DNA of 64,000 nucleotides from Parazoarcus communis SWub3 = DSM 12120 (GCF_003226565.1 NZ_QKOE01000001.1:434001-498000), one strand, 5' to 3'. Shown: positions 9,752-19,918, numbered from the stretch's first letter. Notes: generated by a model from the sequence alone, not told the origin. Made by a program: numbers and translations.

Positions 9752-10228
9752 TCAGCGGGTGACCCGGGTCGTGCCTCCATCACGCAGGATACGAACCCGC
9801 TCACCCGGCAGGAAGCGCTCTCCCTGATCGGCCTGGACGACCGCAAGATACTGACCATTTTCCAGCCTGACTGTCAGCTCCACGCCTTGGGTGCGGGTCA
9901 CACCCTCCTCAATGGCAGCACCGGCCAGGCCACCGGCCACCGCGCCGACCACGGCGCCGATGGCCGAGCCACGGTCACCGCCAACCGAACTGCCGGCAAT
10001 GCCGCCCACCGCTGCGCCGGCAACCGTACCGACCGGCGACTTGGTACCCTCGATCAGCACAGGACGAACCGATTCCAGGGTGCCGAACTGCACCACCATC
10101 GCCCGTCGGGCTTCGTCGCGGGAGTAGGTCGCCCCACCCTGCCCGGAGGCACACGCGCCCAGTGCGAAGACCGCCACCAAAGCAAGCCCCCAGGCCCGCC
10201 AGCCGCAGCACGATTTCACTCCGTCCAT
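9752..10228 (-). CDS. Glycine-zipper outer-membrane lipoprotein (SlyB/Pcp-like)
   Basis: A 158-aa lipoprotein: signal sequence with lipobox LGAC and acylated Cys26, then a glycine-zipper segment of alternating Gly/Ala and Val/Ile (about residues 67-106) and a C-terminal beta-rich part ending in RVRILRDGGTTRVTR. SlyB-family lipoproteins sit in the outer membrane and respond to envelope stress. The start overlaps the end of the PfkB gene by 13 bases and has a strong ribosome site (GGAGAGGA) inside it, so translation is probably coupled. Confidence 0.85.
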   Translation of the reverse strand: MDGVKSCCGWRAWGLALVAVFALGACASGQGGATYSRDEARRAMVVQFGTLESVRPVLIEGTKSPVGTVAGAAVGGIAGSSVGGDRGSAIGAVVGAVAGGLAGAAIEEGVTRTQGVELTVRLENGQYLAVVQADQGERFLPGERVRILRDGGTTRVTR

Positions 10229-11157
10229 GGTTCCTCTCCAAATGCATCCGCATGGATGCGGGCAATATCCTTGCGGCTGGGTCGATGATTCTGACCACCC
10301 CGGTGGCCGATCTTGATGGCGCCCATCACTGCGGCGAGCTGACCACTACGCAGCCAGTCCCAACCGTTGGCAATGCCATAAAGGAGCCCCGCCCGGTAAG
10401 CGTCGCCACATCCCGTAGGGTCGACAAGCTGATCGACCTTCACAACCGGCACCTCGATACGTTGCCCACCGGCATGGATGACCGAGCCGCCCGCCCCCAG
10501 TGTGACCACCAGCGCATCCACCCGCTCAGCCAACTGTTCGACGGAAAGACCCGTCTTGTCGCTCATCAGACTCGCTTCGTAGTCATTGACCGTGCAATAG
10601 CGGGCGAGGTTCAGGCAATGCAACAACTCCTCACCAGACAGGATGGGCAGGGCCTGCCCCGGATCGAAGACAAAGGGCACACCGGCCTCGGCGAACCCTG
10701 CGACATGACGCAACATGCCGTCCCTGCCATCCGGCGCGACGATGCCCAGCGTGGCGCCGGTCGCATCAGCCACCTGGTTCAGGTGAGAATGCATCATCGC
10801 ACCCGGGTGGAAGGCAGTGATCTGGTTATCGTCGAGATCCGTCGTAATGAAGGCTTGTGCGGTATAGGTACGCGGCACGGTCAGCACATGATCCTGACGC
10901 AAGCCCAGATCATCGAGACGCTGTCGGTAGGCCCCAGCATCATCACCGACGGTGGCCATGATCAGCGGGTCAGCGCCCAGCAGATGAAGGTTGTAAGCGA
11001 TATTCCCGGCACAGCCACCAAATTCACGCCGCAAATCCGGTACCAGAAAGGAGACATTCAGGATGTGGATCTGCTCGGGCAGGATATGGTTCTTGAAACG
11101 GTCGTGAAAAACCATGATGGTGTCGTAAGCCATCGAACCACAGACAAGAATGGACAT
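10216..11157 (-). CDS. PfkB-family carbohydrate/nucleoside kinase
   Basis: A 313-aa ribokinase-superfamily protein. It has the N-terminal MSILVCGSMAYD strand, the substrate loop GGCAGNIAYNLHLLG near 47-61 and the C-terminal signature DPTGCGDAYRAG near 257-268, where Asp263 is the expected catalytic base. The family phosphorylates sugars or adenosine; adenosine-kinase-like members in this bacterial group look similar, but the substrate cannot be read here. It is co-directional with the following lipoprotein and overlaps it. Confidence 0.87.
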   Translation of the reverse strand: MSILVCGSMAYDTIMVFHDRFKNHILPEQIHILNVSFLVPDLRREFGGCAGNIAYNLHLLGADPLIMATVGDDAGAYRQRLDDLGLRQDHVLTVPRTYTAQAFITTDLDDNQITAFHPGAMMHSHLNQVADATGATLGIVAPDGRDGMLRHVAGFAEAGVPFVFDPGQALPILSGEELLHCLNLARYCTVNDYEASLMSDKTGLSVEQLAERVDALVVTLGAGGSVIHAGGQRIEVPVVKVDQLVDPTGCGDAYRAGLLYGIANGWDWLRSGQLAAVMGAIKIGHRGGQNHRPSRKDIARIHADAFGEEPWTE

Positions 11158-11186
11158 GACTGCCCCTGCAAAGGTTTAAACCCCGC

Positions 11187-11192
11187 ATTATA
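11187..11192 (-). promoter_or_regulatory. Candidate -10 element for the PfkB-lipoprotein pair
   Basis: A perfect TATAAT on the minus strand about 30 bases upstream of the PfkB start codon. No good -35 hexamer is seen at 16-18 bases. The 147-base gap holds nothing else notable. Confidence 0.45.
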
Positions 11193-11304
11193 GGCACCCA
11201 CTCGATAAACAGGTTCAGCCTGGCAGAAGAGCAGGACACACGTACCGTCAGCACATGCCTGAGCCTGCATCCTGAATGGGCCGCCACCGGGTCGAGCCGA
11301 ACGC

Positions 11305-12531
11305 TCAGACCCCCGCGCGTTTAAGACGAGGTGGCGGCAGCACGCGCGCCTCGTGCGCGTCGACCACGCCCTCCATGATACCGGCCAGCTGACGCGCAAT
11401 GGCACTCCACTCTGCATCAAGCACACTGGGTCGGGCATGCTGCGCAAGACCATTTAGCAAACTCCGGTCGCCGCCCACGCGCACGACAGCCTCGATGAAA
11501 GCAGCTTCATCCCCTGGCTTGGCCAGCCAGCCGTTATGACCGCTGCGGACACGCCCCGCAGCCGCAGCGTAGTCGAAGCCGATCACCGGCAGACCACTGG
11601 CCAGGGCCTCGGTCGTCACGTTCCCAAACGTTTCGGTGAGGCTTGGAAACATGAACAAGTCGGCCGAAGCATAATGCGCAGCAAGATCCTCGCCGGTCCG
11701 CATGCCAGCAAACACGAACGCCGGGTGTGCCGCCTGCAGGGCCCCTCTGGCAGGGCCATCCCCAACGAACAGCATCCTGGCGTCGGGTACGTTCTGCCGC
11801 AGCGCTTCAAAGGCGCGTACAGCCAACGCCAGATTCTTCTCTGGTGCAATCCGTCCAACCACGGTCACGACCAGCGTACGATCGTTCGCCCCCCAGGACG
11901 CACGCAGTGCCGACGAGCGGTGCACTGGCGAAAACAGACGCGTATCAACGCCGCGGGCGACCACCTCGACCCGACGGATGCCACGCTCGGTCAGATGTGC
12001 GGCAAGCTCGGCAGTCGGCACAAGGCACACCGCACCTTTGTTGTGGAAGCGGCGCAGATAGGCCTCCACCGGCTGCTTGAGCCACCCCATGCCGTAATAG
12101 CGGCTGTAACTATGAAAATTGGTATGAAATTCGGTGACGACCGGCAAGGACAGCTTGCGTGCTGCTGCCACTGCGGACCAGCCCAGCGGCCCTTCCGTCA
12201 CCACCTGAACCAGATCGGGTCGCCTCAGCGTCCACATCCGCTGCAAGGCATGACGTGCGGGCAAGCCCATCTTCAGGTGACTGTAGCGGGGAATCGGCAA
12301 GCCGCGCGCGAGCACTTCCTCAAAGTCGCGCCCATTGACCGCCTGATCCGCCACACCCTGGCGGGGCCGCACCAATTGCACCCTGTGCCCTAATCCCAGC
12401 AGGCCCTCCACGATGCGCCCGGTCGTCATGGCGACGCCATTGACTTCGGGCGGATAGGTTTCGGTCACCACGGCGACGCGCAACTGGCGCGCCGAACGGG
12501 ACAGATTCTGCAGGGAAAGTGGCGTCTCCAT
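11305..12531 (-). CDS. GT4-family glycosyltransferase
   Basis: A 408-aa retaining glycosyltransferase of the GT-B/GT4 type, resembling alpha-mannosyl or glucosyl transferases that act on membrane lipids. The N-terminal domain begins VAVVTETYPPEVNGVAMT, a typical acceptor-side start; the donor-side domain holds VVGRIAPEKN, FVGDGPARGAL and the E-x7-E motif in LTETFGNVTTEALASGLPV near 306-324. Donor and acceptor cannot be fixed from sequence. It stands alone on the minus strand, diverging from yceH. Confidence 0.87.
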   Translation of the reverse strand: METPLSLQNLSRSARQLRVAVVTETYPPEVNGVAMTTGRIVEGLLGLGHRVQLVRPRQGVADQAVNGRDFEEVLARGLPIPRYSHLKMGLPARHALQRMWTLRRPDLVQVVTEGPLGWSAVAAARKLSLPVVTEFHTNFHSYSRYYGMGWLKQPVEAYLRRFHNKGAVCLVPTAELAAHLTERGIRRVEVVARGVDTRLFSPVHRSSALRASWGANDRTLVVTVVGRIAPEKNLALAVRAFEALRQNVPDARMLFVGDGPARGALQAAHPAFVFAGMRTGEDLAAHYASADLFMFPSLTETFGNVTTEALASGLPVIGFDYAAAAGRVRSGHNGWLAKPGDEAAFIEAVVRVGGDRSLLNGLAQHARPSVLDAEWSAIARQLAGIMEGVVDAHEARVLPPPRLKRAGV

Positions 12532-12688
12532 GTCTGCGCATGCTGCCCCCCACGCAAGTCAGGCCGATGACCGTGCAATGAAGGATGGATGACAGGTCAG
12601 CCTTGGCGGAGCACGATTCCCGCCCCCTTTGCTGGCCGACCAGGCCGCTGAGCCGTATGATCGCGCTTTCCGCCCTTCCGGAGTGTTC

Positions 12689-13369
12689 ATGGATACCGCA
12701 ACGCCGAATGCTGAGGATGGCTTCGACCTCGACCCGGTCGAAGTTCGTGTACTGGGGGTATTGATCGAAAAGGCCTTCATCACGCCAGACAGCTATCCGC
12801 TGTCAATCAACGCCCTGACAGCGGGCTGCAATCAGCTGACAGCGCGCGAACCGGTCATGGCGCTTGGCGAGCGCGATGTGCAGGACGCGATCGACCGTCT
12901 CTGCGCCAGGCGACTGGTGACCAAACGTGACCAATCCGGCGCACGGGTGGCCAAATACGAGCATCAGGTCCGCCTGCGCTATTCACTCCCGCCTCCCGAA
13001 CAAGCCGTACTTTCAACGCTGCTACTACGTGGTGCGCAGACACCGGGCGAAATCCGCTCACGTTGCGAACGGCTACACCGGTTCGACGACACCCAGGCCA
13101 TCGAGGCCGTGCTCGAACACCTGTCCGACAAGTTCCCCCCCATGGTCGCGGCACTGCCACGTGCGCCCGGCACCAAGGAGATCCGCTACATGCACCTGAT
13201 GGGTGGTCATGCGGCCCTCCAGGAGGCCATCGAAGCGCAATCCGCCGGCGCAAACGGCGGTGGCAGCCGTGGCCGGAATGCGGAACTCGAGGACGAAGTA
13301 AGGCGTCTGCGGGAGGAGCTCGAGGCTCTCAAGCTCGACTTTGCTGCCTTTCGCCGTCAATTCGAATAA
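12689..13369 (+). CDS. yceH: YceH/DUF480 family protein
   Basis: A 226-aa protein of the YceH (DUF480) family, built of tandem winged-helix domains. Recognisable stretches are [35 protein letters not shown] and the [18 protein letters not shown] of the second wing. A C-terminal coiled coil (about 200-222) follows a glycine-rich linker. Function is not known with confidence. ATG 12689 is preceded by GGAG at good spacing; the open frame begins earlier but without support. lgt starts 23 bases downstream. Confidence 0.88.
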   Translation: MDTATPNAEDGFDLDPVEVRVLGVLIEKAFITPDSYPLSINALTAGCNQLTAREPVMALGERDVQDAIDRLCARRLVTKRDQSGARVAKYEHQVRLRYSLPPPEQAVLSTLLLRGAQTPGEIRSRCERLHRFDDTQAIEAVLEHLSDKFPPMVAALPRAPGTKEIRYMHLMGGHAALQEAIEAQSAGANGGGSRGRNAELEDEVRRLREELEALKLDFAAFRRQFE

Positions 13370-13392
13370 ACGCCTCACCACCACACCCACTC

Positions 13393-14187
13393 ATGCTCGA
13401 GCATCCACAATTCGATCCCGTCGCCCTCGCGCTTGGCCCCGTCAGCATCCACTGGTATGGCCTGATGTACCTGCTGGCCTTCACCCTGTTCGTCGTGCTT
13501 GGCCGCATCCACGCCCGGCGCAGGCCAGAGCTGGGATGGACGCCGCAACACATTGACGACTTGCTGTTCTATGGCGTGCTCGGTGTCATCCTGGGTGGCC
13601 GCCTGGGTGAGGTCTTGTTCTTCCAGCCCGCCTACTATCTTGCTCACCCGCTCGAGATCCTGGCGGTCTGGAAGGGCGGCATGAGCTTTCACGGGGGATT
13701 CCTCGGCGTGCTGCTGGCCATGTGGCTATATGGCCGCAAGCATGGCAAGAACTTCTGGCAGATCACCGATTTCATCGCACCGCTGGTACCCACCGGGCTG
13801 GCTGCAGGGCGGATCGGCAATTTCATCAATGGCGAGCTCTGGGGCCGACCCACCACCCTGGACCTCCCTTGGGCCATGATTTATCCATGGGTGGACGCAC
13901 TCCCGCGCCACCCCTCGCAGCTCTACCAGGCGGCCGGAGAAGGCTTGCTGCTATTCATCATCCTGTGGCTGTTCTCCGCCCGATCACGGCCCACCGGCGC
14001 AGTCTCCGGCGCATTTCTTGCCGGATACGGCAGCTTGAGATTTGGTGCCGAGTTCTTCCGCACGCCCGACCCTGGCATTTTTGGCACCCTGACGCTTGGC
14101 CTGTCCACCGCCCAGTGGCTTTGCATTCCAATGATCCTGTTTGGCGTATGGCTGCTCACCCGCACAAAAGCAGGGCAAATGTCATGA
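13393..14187 (+). CDS. lgt: Prolipoprotein diacylglyceryl transferase
   Basis: Lgt moves diacylglycerol from phosphatidylglycerol to the lipobox cysteine of prolipoproteins in the inner membrane. The 264-aa protein has about seven hydrophobic segments, HWYG near 20-23, MSFHGGFLG with His100 and the signature [15 protein letters not shown] with Arg140 (offset by three from the E. coli essential His103 and Arg143). It serves the many lipoproteins predicted in this window (DolP, Pal, NodT, SlyB-like). Confidence 0.97.
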   Translation: MLEHPQFDPVALALGPVSIHWYGLMYLLAFTLFVVLGRIHARRRPELGWTPQHIDDLLFYGVLGVILGGRLGEVLFFQPAYYLAHPLEILAVWKGGMSFHGGFLGVLLAMWLYGRKHGKNFWQITDFIAPLVPTGLAAGRIGNFINGELWGRPTTLDLPWAMIYPWVDALPRHPSQLYQAAGEGLLLFIILWLFSARSRPTGAVSGAFLAGYGSLRFGAEFFRTPDPGIFGTLTLGLSTAQWLCIPMILFGVWLLTRTKAGQMS

Positions 14188-14271
14188 ATCACAACCCATT
14201 TGCACCCCCCGTTCCATTCATCCGCGATATGATCTACGCAATACGGGACCTCAGCCTTTAGAGAGAGCATC

Positions 14272-15654
14272 ATGTCTGCGACCGGTCTGGTTTCTAGAAG
14301 TCTGTCAAAGATGCGCGAGATCGTCGCCCAGGCGACCGGCAGAGCCAAGGAGCCGTCGGAAAAAGTCCTCGATCGCATCCGCCGCCAGCTTGAAGAGTGT
14401 GCAGCCGGACTGGGTGGAGAGGTGTCCACCCGTCAGCGTGCTGCCCGCCTGGCGGAGACCTATCTCAAGCTCGATGATGGCGGGCGTCAGGCAATGCTGA
14501 CCATGATCGCCCATGACTTCGGCCCCGATCCCACTGCGATTGCCGCCGCTCATGCCGACTATCAGGCGGTGATCGGCACTGACGACCAATGGGATGCCGA
14601 AGCGCGCCTGCGTGCAGCCATGCGTTCTCGCCGGATCCGTATCCTGACCCAGTTCAATGCCATTCCTCAGGGGGTGAAGTTCCTGGTTGACCTGCGCGCC
14701 GACCTGCTTCGCTTCCTGCCCGAGCAACCGCTGCTGAAACCGCTCGACCGCGAACTGGAAGCGCGTCTGAGCGCATGGTTTGACGTCGGTTTCCTCGAGC
14801 TCGCCCGCATTACCTGGAACTCGCCTGCGGCCCTGCTGGAAAGACTGGTGCAGTATGAAGCCGTGCACGAGATTCAATCATGGCAGGACCTGAAGAACCG
14901 ACTGGACTCCGACCGTCGCTGCTACGGCTTCTTCCACCCCCGCATGCCGCTCGAACCACTGATCTTCGTTCAGGTCGCGCTGACCGAAGAGCTCGCGGGC
15001 GATGTGCAGCAACTGCTCGATATCAACGCCCCGCTGGCTGACGCGAACAAGGCCAACACCGCCATCTTCTATTCCATCACGAACACGCAGGTCGGCTTGA
15101 GAGGCGTGTCGTTCGGCAATTTCCTGCTGAAGCGTGTAGTGGAAGACCTGCAACGCGACTTCCCCAAACTCAAGACTTTCGCGACACTGTCACCCATCCC
15201 TGGTTTGCGGCGATGGGCGGGGCAGAATCCCCAGCAACTGGCTACAGCATTCACCCAGAACGACTGGAAGCGACTTGCCGCAGCGGGTATTGACGGCCCC
15301 GATGCACCACAACTGCATGCTATTCTCGATGGCAGCGCGGAGTGGGCGCCTGACCCGGTGCTGAGCAACGCGCTACGTGAGCCGCTGCAGCGCCTGGCAG
15401 CGCGCTACCTGACCGATGCGCGCCGTGACGGCAAGCCCGTTGATCCGGTTGCGCGCTTTCATCTTGGCAACGGCGCCCGGGTAGAGCGGCTGAACTGGCT
15501 GGCCGACACTTCACCCAAGGGCTTGGCCCAATCCTGGGGGCTGATGGTCAACTATCTGTACGACCCGGACCGTATCGAGTCCAATCTGGAAGCCTTTGCT
15601 CGCGAGGGCCGGGTCGACGCCTCCACGCAAGTCAAGCGTCAAGCCAGACCCTGA
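14272..15654 (+). CDS. Malonyl-CoA decarboxylase
   Basis: A 460-aa protein of the MCD/MLYCD family, which converts malonyl-CoA to acetyl-CoA and CO2. The N-terminal helical domain (about 1-200) is followed by the acyltransferase-like catalytic domain with FFHPRMPLEPLIFVQVALT, FYSITNTQVGLRG and LSPIPGLRRW; near the end RFHLGNGARVERLNW contains the expected catalytic histidine (His397). Length and motif order match the family. It lies alone with a GA-rich ribosome site and may balance malonyl-CoA made by AccABCD or from malonate use. Confidence 0.93.
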   Translation: MSATGLVSRSLSKMREIVAQATGRAKEPSEKVLDRIRRQLEECAAGLGGEVSTRQRAARLAETYLKLDDGGRQAMLTMIAHDFGPDPTAIAAAHADYQAVIGTDDQWDAEARLRAAMRSRRIRILTQFNAIPQGVKFLVDLRADLLRFLPEQPLLKPLDRELEARLSAWFDVGFLELARITWNSPAALLERLVQYEAVHEIQSWQDLKNRLDSDRRCYGFFHPRMPLEPLIFVQVALTEELAGDVQQLLDINAPLADANKANTAIFYSITNTQVGLRGVSFGNFLLKRVVEDLQRDFPKLKTFATLSPIPGLRRWAGQNPQQLATAFTQNDWKRLAAAGIDGPDAPQLHAILDGSAEWAPDPVLSNALREPLQRLAARYLTDARRDGKPVDPVARFHLGNGARVERLNWLADTSPKGLAQSWGLMVNYLYDPDRIESNLEAFAREGRVDASTQVKRQARP

Positions 15655-15672
15655 TCCGGGAGCGTGCCTGTC

Positions 15673-18120
15673 GTGCGACTGCCTTTTAGCAACAGCTCGA
15701 TCCGTGCGCGCCTTTTGCTTGCAAGCACGGCAGTGCAGATTGTGCTGCTCAGCCTGCTGCTGGCCAACAGCGTCCGCCTGATGAATGACGCCGCAGCGGT
15801 CAGCCTCGACACCCTGGTCAACCAGAACGCCAGCATGCTGCATGCGATGGCCACCGCCTACGGCGAGCTTGGTGCCTATGAGCAACTACAGGACACGCTC
15901 GGCGAACTCCTGAGCGACTCGAGCGAGGGACTGGTCTATGTCCGCATTGGTGACTCGGCTGGAAACATCCTCCTGCATGCAGGCGCCCCACGGCGCGAGC
16001 CGATTTCCCCACCGCCTGATACATTCACCGAAGCACGCAGCGGCTTGCTGGGAAAGCCACTGATCCACGTCCGGCGTCCTCTGTTGCTACCCCGCAACGA
16101 AATCGGCTTTCTGCAGTTCGGGGTCTCGGTATCGGTACTGGCCGCCGCTCGTCGCGCCATCATCGAACAAGGCGCATTGATTGCGCTGATCGAGATTGCG
16201 ATCACCTTTGCGCTACTTTCGGGCATCGGCTATCTGCTCAGCAAGAAGCTGTCCAGACTGCTCGATGGCAGCAAGGCCATTACCGAAGGCTACCTCGACC
16301 ATCGTCTTCCCGATGATGGCGAAGACGAACTTGCCCGCCTCGCGCGTCATTTCAACGTCATGGCGGCAACCTTGCAACAACGGGTCTCCGAACTGCAGCA
16401 GACCGCTGATCGGCTCAAGGCCAGTGAAGAGCGCTACGCCCTCGCGATGCACGGCGCCAATGACGGCCTATGGGACTGGGATATCGCCCACGGTGGGCGC
16501 ACATACTTCTCGCCACGCTTCTGCCAGCTGATCGGCCTGCCGGACGCGGGCAGCCACACCAACGCCTCACCTTTTCTCGAGCGCCTCCACCCCGACGACG
16601 CCCCGACCTACCGGGCCAAGATGATCGAGCACCTGAAGGGCATCAACCCGCAATTCATGCTCGAGCACCGGATTCGCCAAGCCGACGGCAGCTACCGCTG
16701 GATCATGACCCGTGGCATGGCGCTGCGCGACGGCAGGGGTCGAGCCATTCGCATGGCAGGTTCGATCAGTGACGTCCATCTACGCAAGCGCGCCGAACAA
16801 CAGTTGATGCACGATGCGCTGCATGACGGCCTCACCAGCTTGCCCAACCGGGCACTGTTCGTCGAACACGTCCGTCTGGCACTTGGTCAGCAAAGGCGCG
16901 ATGACACCTACCGATTCGCCGTGCTGGCAATCAACCTCGAACGTTTTCATCTGGTCAACGACAGTTATGGTCACGCCACCGGTGACCAACTGCTGCAGGG
17001 CGTCGCGACCTGGCTGAACCTGTCGCTACGCGAGGGGGATCTCGCCGCCCGGGTCGGGGGTGATCAATTTGCCGTCCTGCTGAACGGGGTTTCAGATATC
17101 ACCGAGGCACTACGCATTGCGGAGAGCCTGGTTGAACTACCCGCATTCGACATTCCGGGAGCAGATCGCAAACTCCACCCGAAGTGCAGGATCGGGCTGG
17201 CAATGAGTGAAGCCGAACGAGTCGATGGCGAAGCCCTGCTGCGTGATGCGGACAATGCACTGCAGATCGCCCGGCAGAGTGACGCCCGCACGGTGGAGGT
17301 CTTTCATGCCTCGATGCATGCTCAAGCCTTGTCCACCCTGCAACTTGAGACCGACCTTCGCCAGGCCCTGGCGACAGGCACCCTCAGCGTCCATTACCAA
17401 CCCATCATCAATCTGTCGGACCGCAGGATTGCCAGCTTCGAAGCGCTTGTCAGATGGCATCACCCAACACATGGCATGTTGTCACCCGCCCAGTTCATCC
17501 CGCTGGCAGAAGCGCTGGACATGATTCACGAGCTGGGCATGCTGGTCCTGCGCCAGGTGTGCGACGACATCGGACAATGGCTTGCGGATCATGAACAGCA
17601 GACCGGAGTCCCAGTCAGTGTCAATCTCTCGGCCCGCCAGCTGTCGCGAGCTCATCTCGCTGAAGAGCTGATCGAACTCATTACCCTGAAAGCCATTCCG
17701 AGCGATCTGATCCGCTTCGAGGTGACCGAAAGCCTTCTGGCTCGCCAGGATGGCCCCGCCATCCGCAGCCTGCAGCGTTTACGTGCGGCAGGATTCAGGG
17801 TGCTGATCGACGACTTTGGCACCGGCTACTCCGCATTGAGCTATCTGCACACCATCCCCTGCGACGTCGTCAAACTGGATGGCAGCTTCGTGTCATCGAT
17901 CGCGGATGACGCGCGCCTGCGCGCCATCGTGCGCCGCAGCATCGAGTTGGCGCACGATCTTGGCATGTCTGTGGTGGCGGAGTGTATCGAAACCGAGGAA
18001 CAAGCTGCTGTCCTGCGCGATATCGCCTGCGACTTCGGACAAGGCTACCTTTTTTCCCGCCCAGTCCCCACCGAACAAGCATCCCGAATGTTCCATTTGT
18101 CAGAGCGGAAAACCTCATGA
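15673..18120 (+). CDS. HAMP-PAS-GGDEF-EAL c-di-GMP signalling protein
   Basis: An inner-membrane protein of about 815 aa: N-terminal membrane segment, periplasmic sensor (about 35-160), second membrane segment and HAMP (about 165-240), PAS (about 250-385), GGDEF-type domain and EAL domain. The cyclase site reads GGDQF (about 462-466), a degenerate form, with an RxxD inhibitory site (REGD) five residues before it. The EAL domain keeps EAL (about 590), VNLSARQL, FEVTES, DDFGTGYS, KLDGSF and QGYLFSRP, so phosphodiesterase activity is likely. GTG 15673 lies ten bases after GGGAG; GTG 15664 would be only one base away. Confidence 0.9.
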   Translation: MRLPFSNSSIRARLLLASTAVQIVLLSLLLANSVRLMNDAAAVSLDTLVNQNASMLHAMATAYGELGAYEQLQDTLGELLSDSSEGLVYVRIGDSAGNILLHAGAPRREPISPPPDTFTEARSGLLGKPLIHVRRPLLLPRNEIGFLQFGVSVSVLAAARRAIIEQGALIALIEIAITFALLSGIGYLLSKKLSRLLDGSKAITEGYLDHRLPDDGEDELARLARHFNVMAATLQQRVSELQQTADRLKASEERYALAMHGANDGLWDWDIAHGGRTYFSPRFCQLIGLPDAGSHTNASPFLERLHPDDAPTYRAKMIEHLKGINPQFMLEHRIRQADGSYRWIMTRGMALRDGRGRAIRMAGSISDVHLRKRAEQQLMHDALHDGLTSLPNRALFVEHVRLALGQQRRDDTYRFAVLAINLERFHLVNDSYGHATGDQLLQGVATWLNLSLREGDLAARVGGDQFAVLLNGVSDITEALRIAESLVELPAFDIPGADRKLHPKCRIGLAMSEAERVDGEALLRDADNALQIARQSDARTVEVFHASMHAQALSTLQLETDLRQALATGTLSVHYQPIINLSDRRIASFEALVRWHHPTHGMLSPAQFIPLAEALDMIHELGMLVLRQVCDDIGQWLADHEQQTGVPVSVNLSARQLSRAHLAEELIELITLKAIPSDLIRFEVTESLLARQDGPAIRSLQRLRAAGFRVLIDDFGTGYSALSYLHTIPCDVVKLDGSFVSSIADDARLRAIVRRSIELAHDLGMSVVAECIETEEQAAVLRDIACDFGQGYLFSRPVPTEQASRMFHLSERKTS

Positions 18121-19322
18121 TCAGGCAGCTCAGCCTTCTCTCCGCGATTGTGCTCGGCTCGATGACAACCCCCGCGCTGGGCCAGCAGGCGAGCCCATGG
18201 CAACTAAGCGGGTTTGGAACCCTGGGTATGGTCGCCACCAGTCAATCCGATATCCGATTTGCCCGTATCGGGGTTGACCGCCCAGGTTCGGAAACCCCGG
18301 ATTTCGGGCCCGATACGGTCCTCGGCATCCAGGCCAACATCTCACTGTCGCCCCAGACATCCGCTGTCCTGCAGCTGGTGTCGCGGGAGCGCCCAGCCAA
18401 TGGCTACCTTCCCCACCCCAGCCTGGCCTTCGTCAGCTACACCCCCAGCCCGGACCTGAGCATCCGGCTGGGGCGTCTGCGTGTTCCCTTCTTCATGCAC
18501 TCGGATTCACTCGACATCAATTATGCGTTACCGTGGATCCGTCCCCCGGTCGAGGTCTACGGTCTGAACCCCTTTTCCGACCTGGACGGTATCGACGTGC
18601 TCTACCGCACACGCATCGGCTCGACCGATCTCGAATTCCATCCTTATGCGGGACGTAGTGCGATTCCCATCTACAAGAATGGTCGCGGACGTCTGGATCG
18701 TCTGCTGGGCTTTAACGTATCGATCATGACCGATCGGCTGACACTCTTTGTCGGACACGCAACATCCCCCTTGACTCTGCATTGGGGCGATCCCGATTTT
18801 GATCGGCTTGTCTCCATCCTGCCACCGGAACTCAATCGTGAACTGTCAGGCGGCCGAGGCCACGCAAGCTTCAGCTCCGCAGGATTCCAATGGGACGACG
18901 GCAGCTGGCAACTGACTGGAGAGTACGCCCGTCGTGTCAATCGACGTTATGCGAACAGCGCGCACGGCTGGCACCTTACCGTGGCACACCGTGTCGATGC
19001 GCTCACCCCCTACCTTACCCTTGCCCGTCAGACCGAAGACCGGCCAATTGCACACTACGACTTCCCGACCACGCTTCCGGGGCAACTGCAGCGTCATGCT
19101 TTTGAGCAGTTCCTGATTTCACGTAACGTGGCTCAACGCAGCATCACCGTTGGTATCCGCTGGGACATACAGCGAAACATCGCGATCAAGACCGAGTACA
19201 CCCACACCAAGACCTTGCACGACAGTTGGGGGAGTTACTTCCCACGTGGAGACGTCCTCGCCAACGCACCCATCGATCGCTCAATCAACATGCTCGGACT
19301 GTCAGTCGATGTTACCTTCTGA
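18117..19322 (+). CDS. Predicted outer-membrane beta-barrel protein
   Basis: A 401-aa secreted protein with a clear signal peptide (cleavage after ALG at about residue 22) and then amphipathic beta-strand patterns ending in LSVDVTF, with the C-terminal phenylalanine of outer-membrane barrels. Segments such as SIRLGRLRVPFF and the repeated strand/loop aromatic pattern resemble porins. I do not recognise a substrate. The ATGA overlap with the c-di-GMP gene and a further overlap with the next gene indicate a three-gene unit. Confidence 0.75.
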   Translation: MIRQLSLLSAIVLGSMTTPALGQQASPWQLSGFGTLGMVATSQSDIRFARIGVDRPGSETPDFGPDTVLGIQANISLSPQTSAVLQLVSRERPANGYLPHPSLAFVSYTPSPDLSIRLGRLRVPFFMHSDSLDINYALPWIRPPVEVYGLNPFSDLDGIDVLYRTRIGSTDLEFHPYAGRSAIPIYKNGRGRLDRLLGFNVSIMTDRLTLFVGHATSPLTLHWGDPDFDRLVSILPPELNRELSGGRGHASFSSAGFQWDDGSWQLTGEYARRVNRRYANSAHGWHLTVAHRVDALTPYLTLARQTEDRPIAHYDFPTTLPGQLQRHAFEQFLISRNVAQRSITVGIRWDIQRNIAIKTEYTHTKTLHDSWGSYFPRGDVLANAPIDRSINMLGLSVDVTF

Positions 19323-19836
19323 CCTGGACGATCATCACAGCGGGCGAAGGTACCTGGGTCTTGGTGGCGTGGCGTCCGAGACGCCGACTCACCCCGGATC
19401 CAGGCGGCAGGCTCTCATGCTTGCACTGGGGCTGTTTCTCTCGATCCATGCGAGTAACGCCCTGCCCTCACAGGACATGGCAATACACATCGTCACGGCA
19501 GAGCAAGGACATTTGCGCCAATTGCAGCGCGACGAGGCCGAATTGCTGTTCCTCGGCCGCCGGACAACTGCGGCGGACGGCACACCGGTCATTCTGATCG
19601 ACCTGCCAGCGGGCCCGATACGCGATCGTTTCTACCTGTTGCTGACCGGGAAGAATCCTCAACAGACACGGGCCTACTGGTCACGCCAAGTCTTCACAGG
19701 GCGAGCCCGCCCGCCGCTTGAAGCCCACAGCATCGAGCAAGCCATCGAGTGGCTGCTGCAGACGCCGGGGACAGTCGCTTATCTACCTGCATCCAACGGC
19801 GATGCACGCTTGCGCGTGCTGATGCGACTGCAATAG
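19309..19836 (+). CDS. PBP-like (PstS-type) periplasmic protein
   Basis: A short secreted protein related to periplasmic phosphate-binding-like domains: it shows IHIVTAEQGHLRQLQRDEAELLFLGRR (start of such domains), ending with a GTVAYLPAS segment typical of the second hinge. The hydrophobic signal lies at about 19417-19470. Start is uncertain: ATG 19309 (175 aa, inside the preceding gene) or ATG 19417 (139 aa). Small proteins of this type often accompany membrane c-di-GMP proteins and are thought to feed a periplasmic signal to them. Confidence 0.65.
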   Translation: MLPSDLDDHHSGRRYLGLGGVASETPTHPGSRRQALMLALGLFLSIHASNALPSQDMAIHIVTAEQGHLRQLQRDEAELLFLGRRTTAADGTPVILIDLPAGPIRDRFYLLLTGKNPQQTRAYWSRQVFTGRARPPLEAHSIEQAIEWLLQTPGTVAYLPASNGDARLRVLMRLQ

Positions 19837-19918
19837 ATCCGGCCCTTCGGGCGCAAATCGAGGACAAGCCACATTGCATCAAAGAAGGAGTTGACCATCA
19901 TGCCCCTCAGTGATCTAA

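Noticed and set aside
10162-11193. Plus-strand open frame of 343 codons
   Set aside because: Antisense to the PfkB kinase gene, whose reverse-strand protein has complete signatures; long antisense frames are common in GC-rich DNA.
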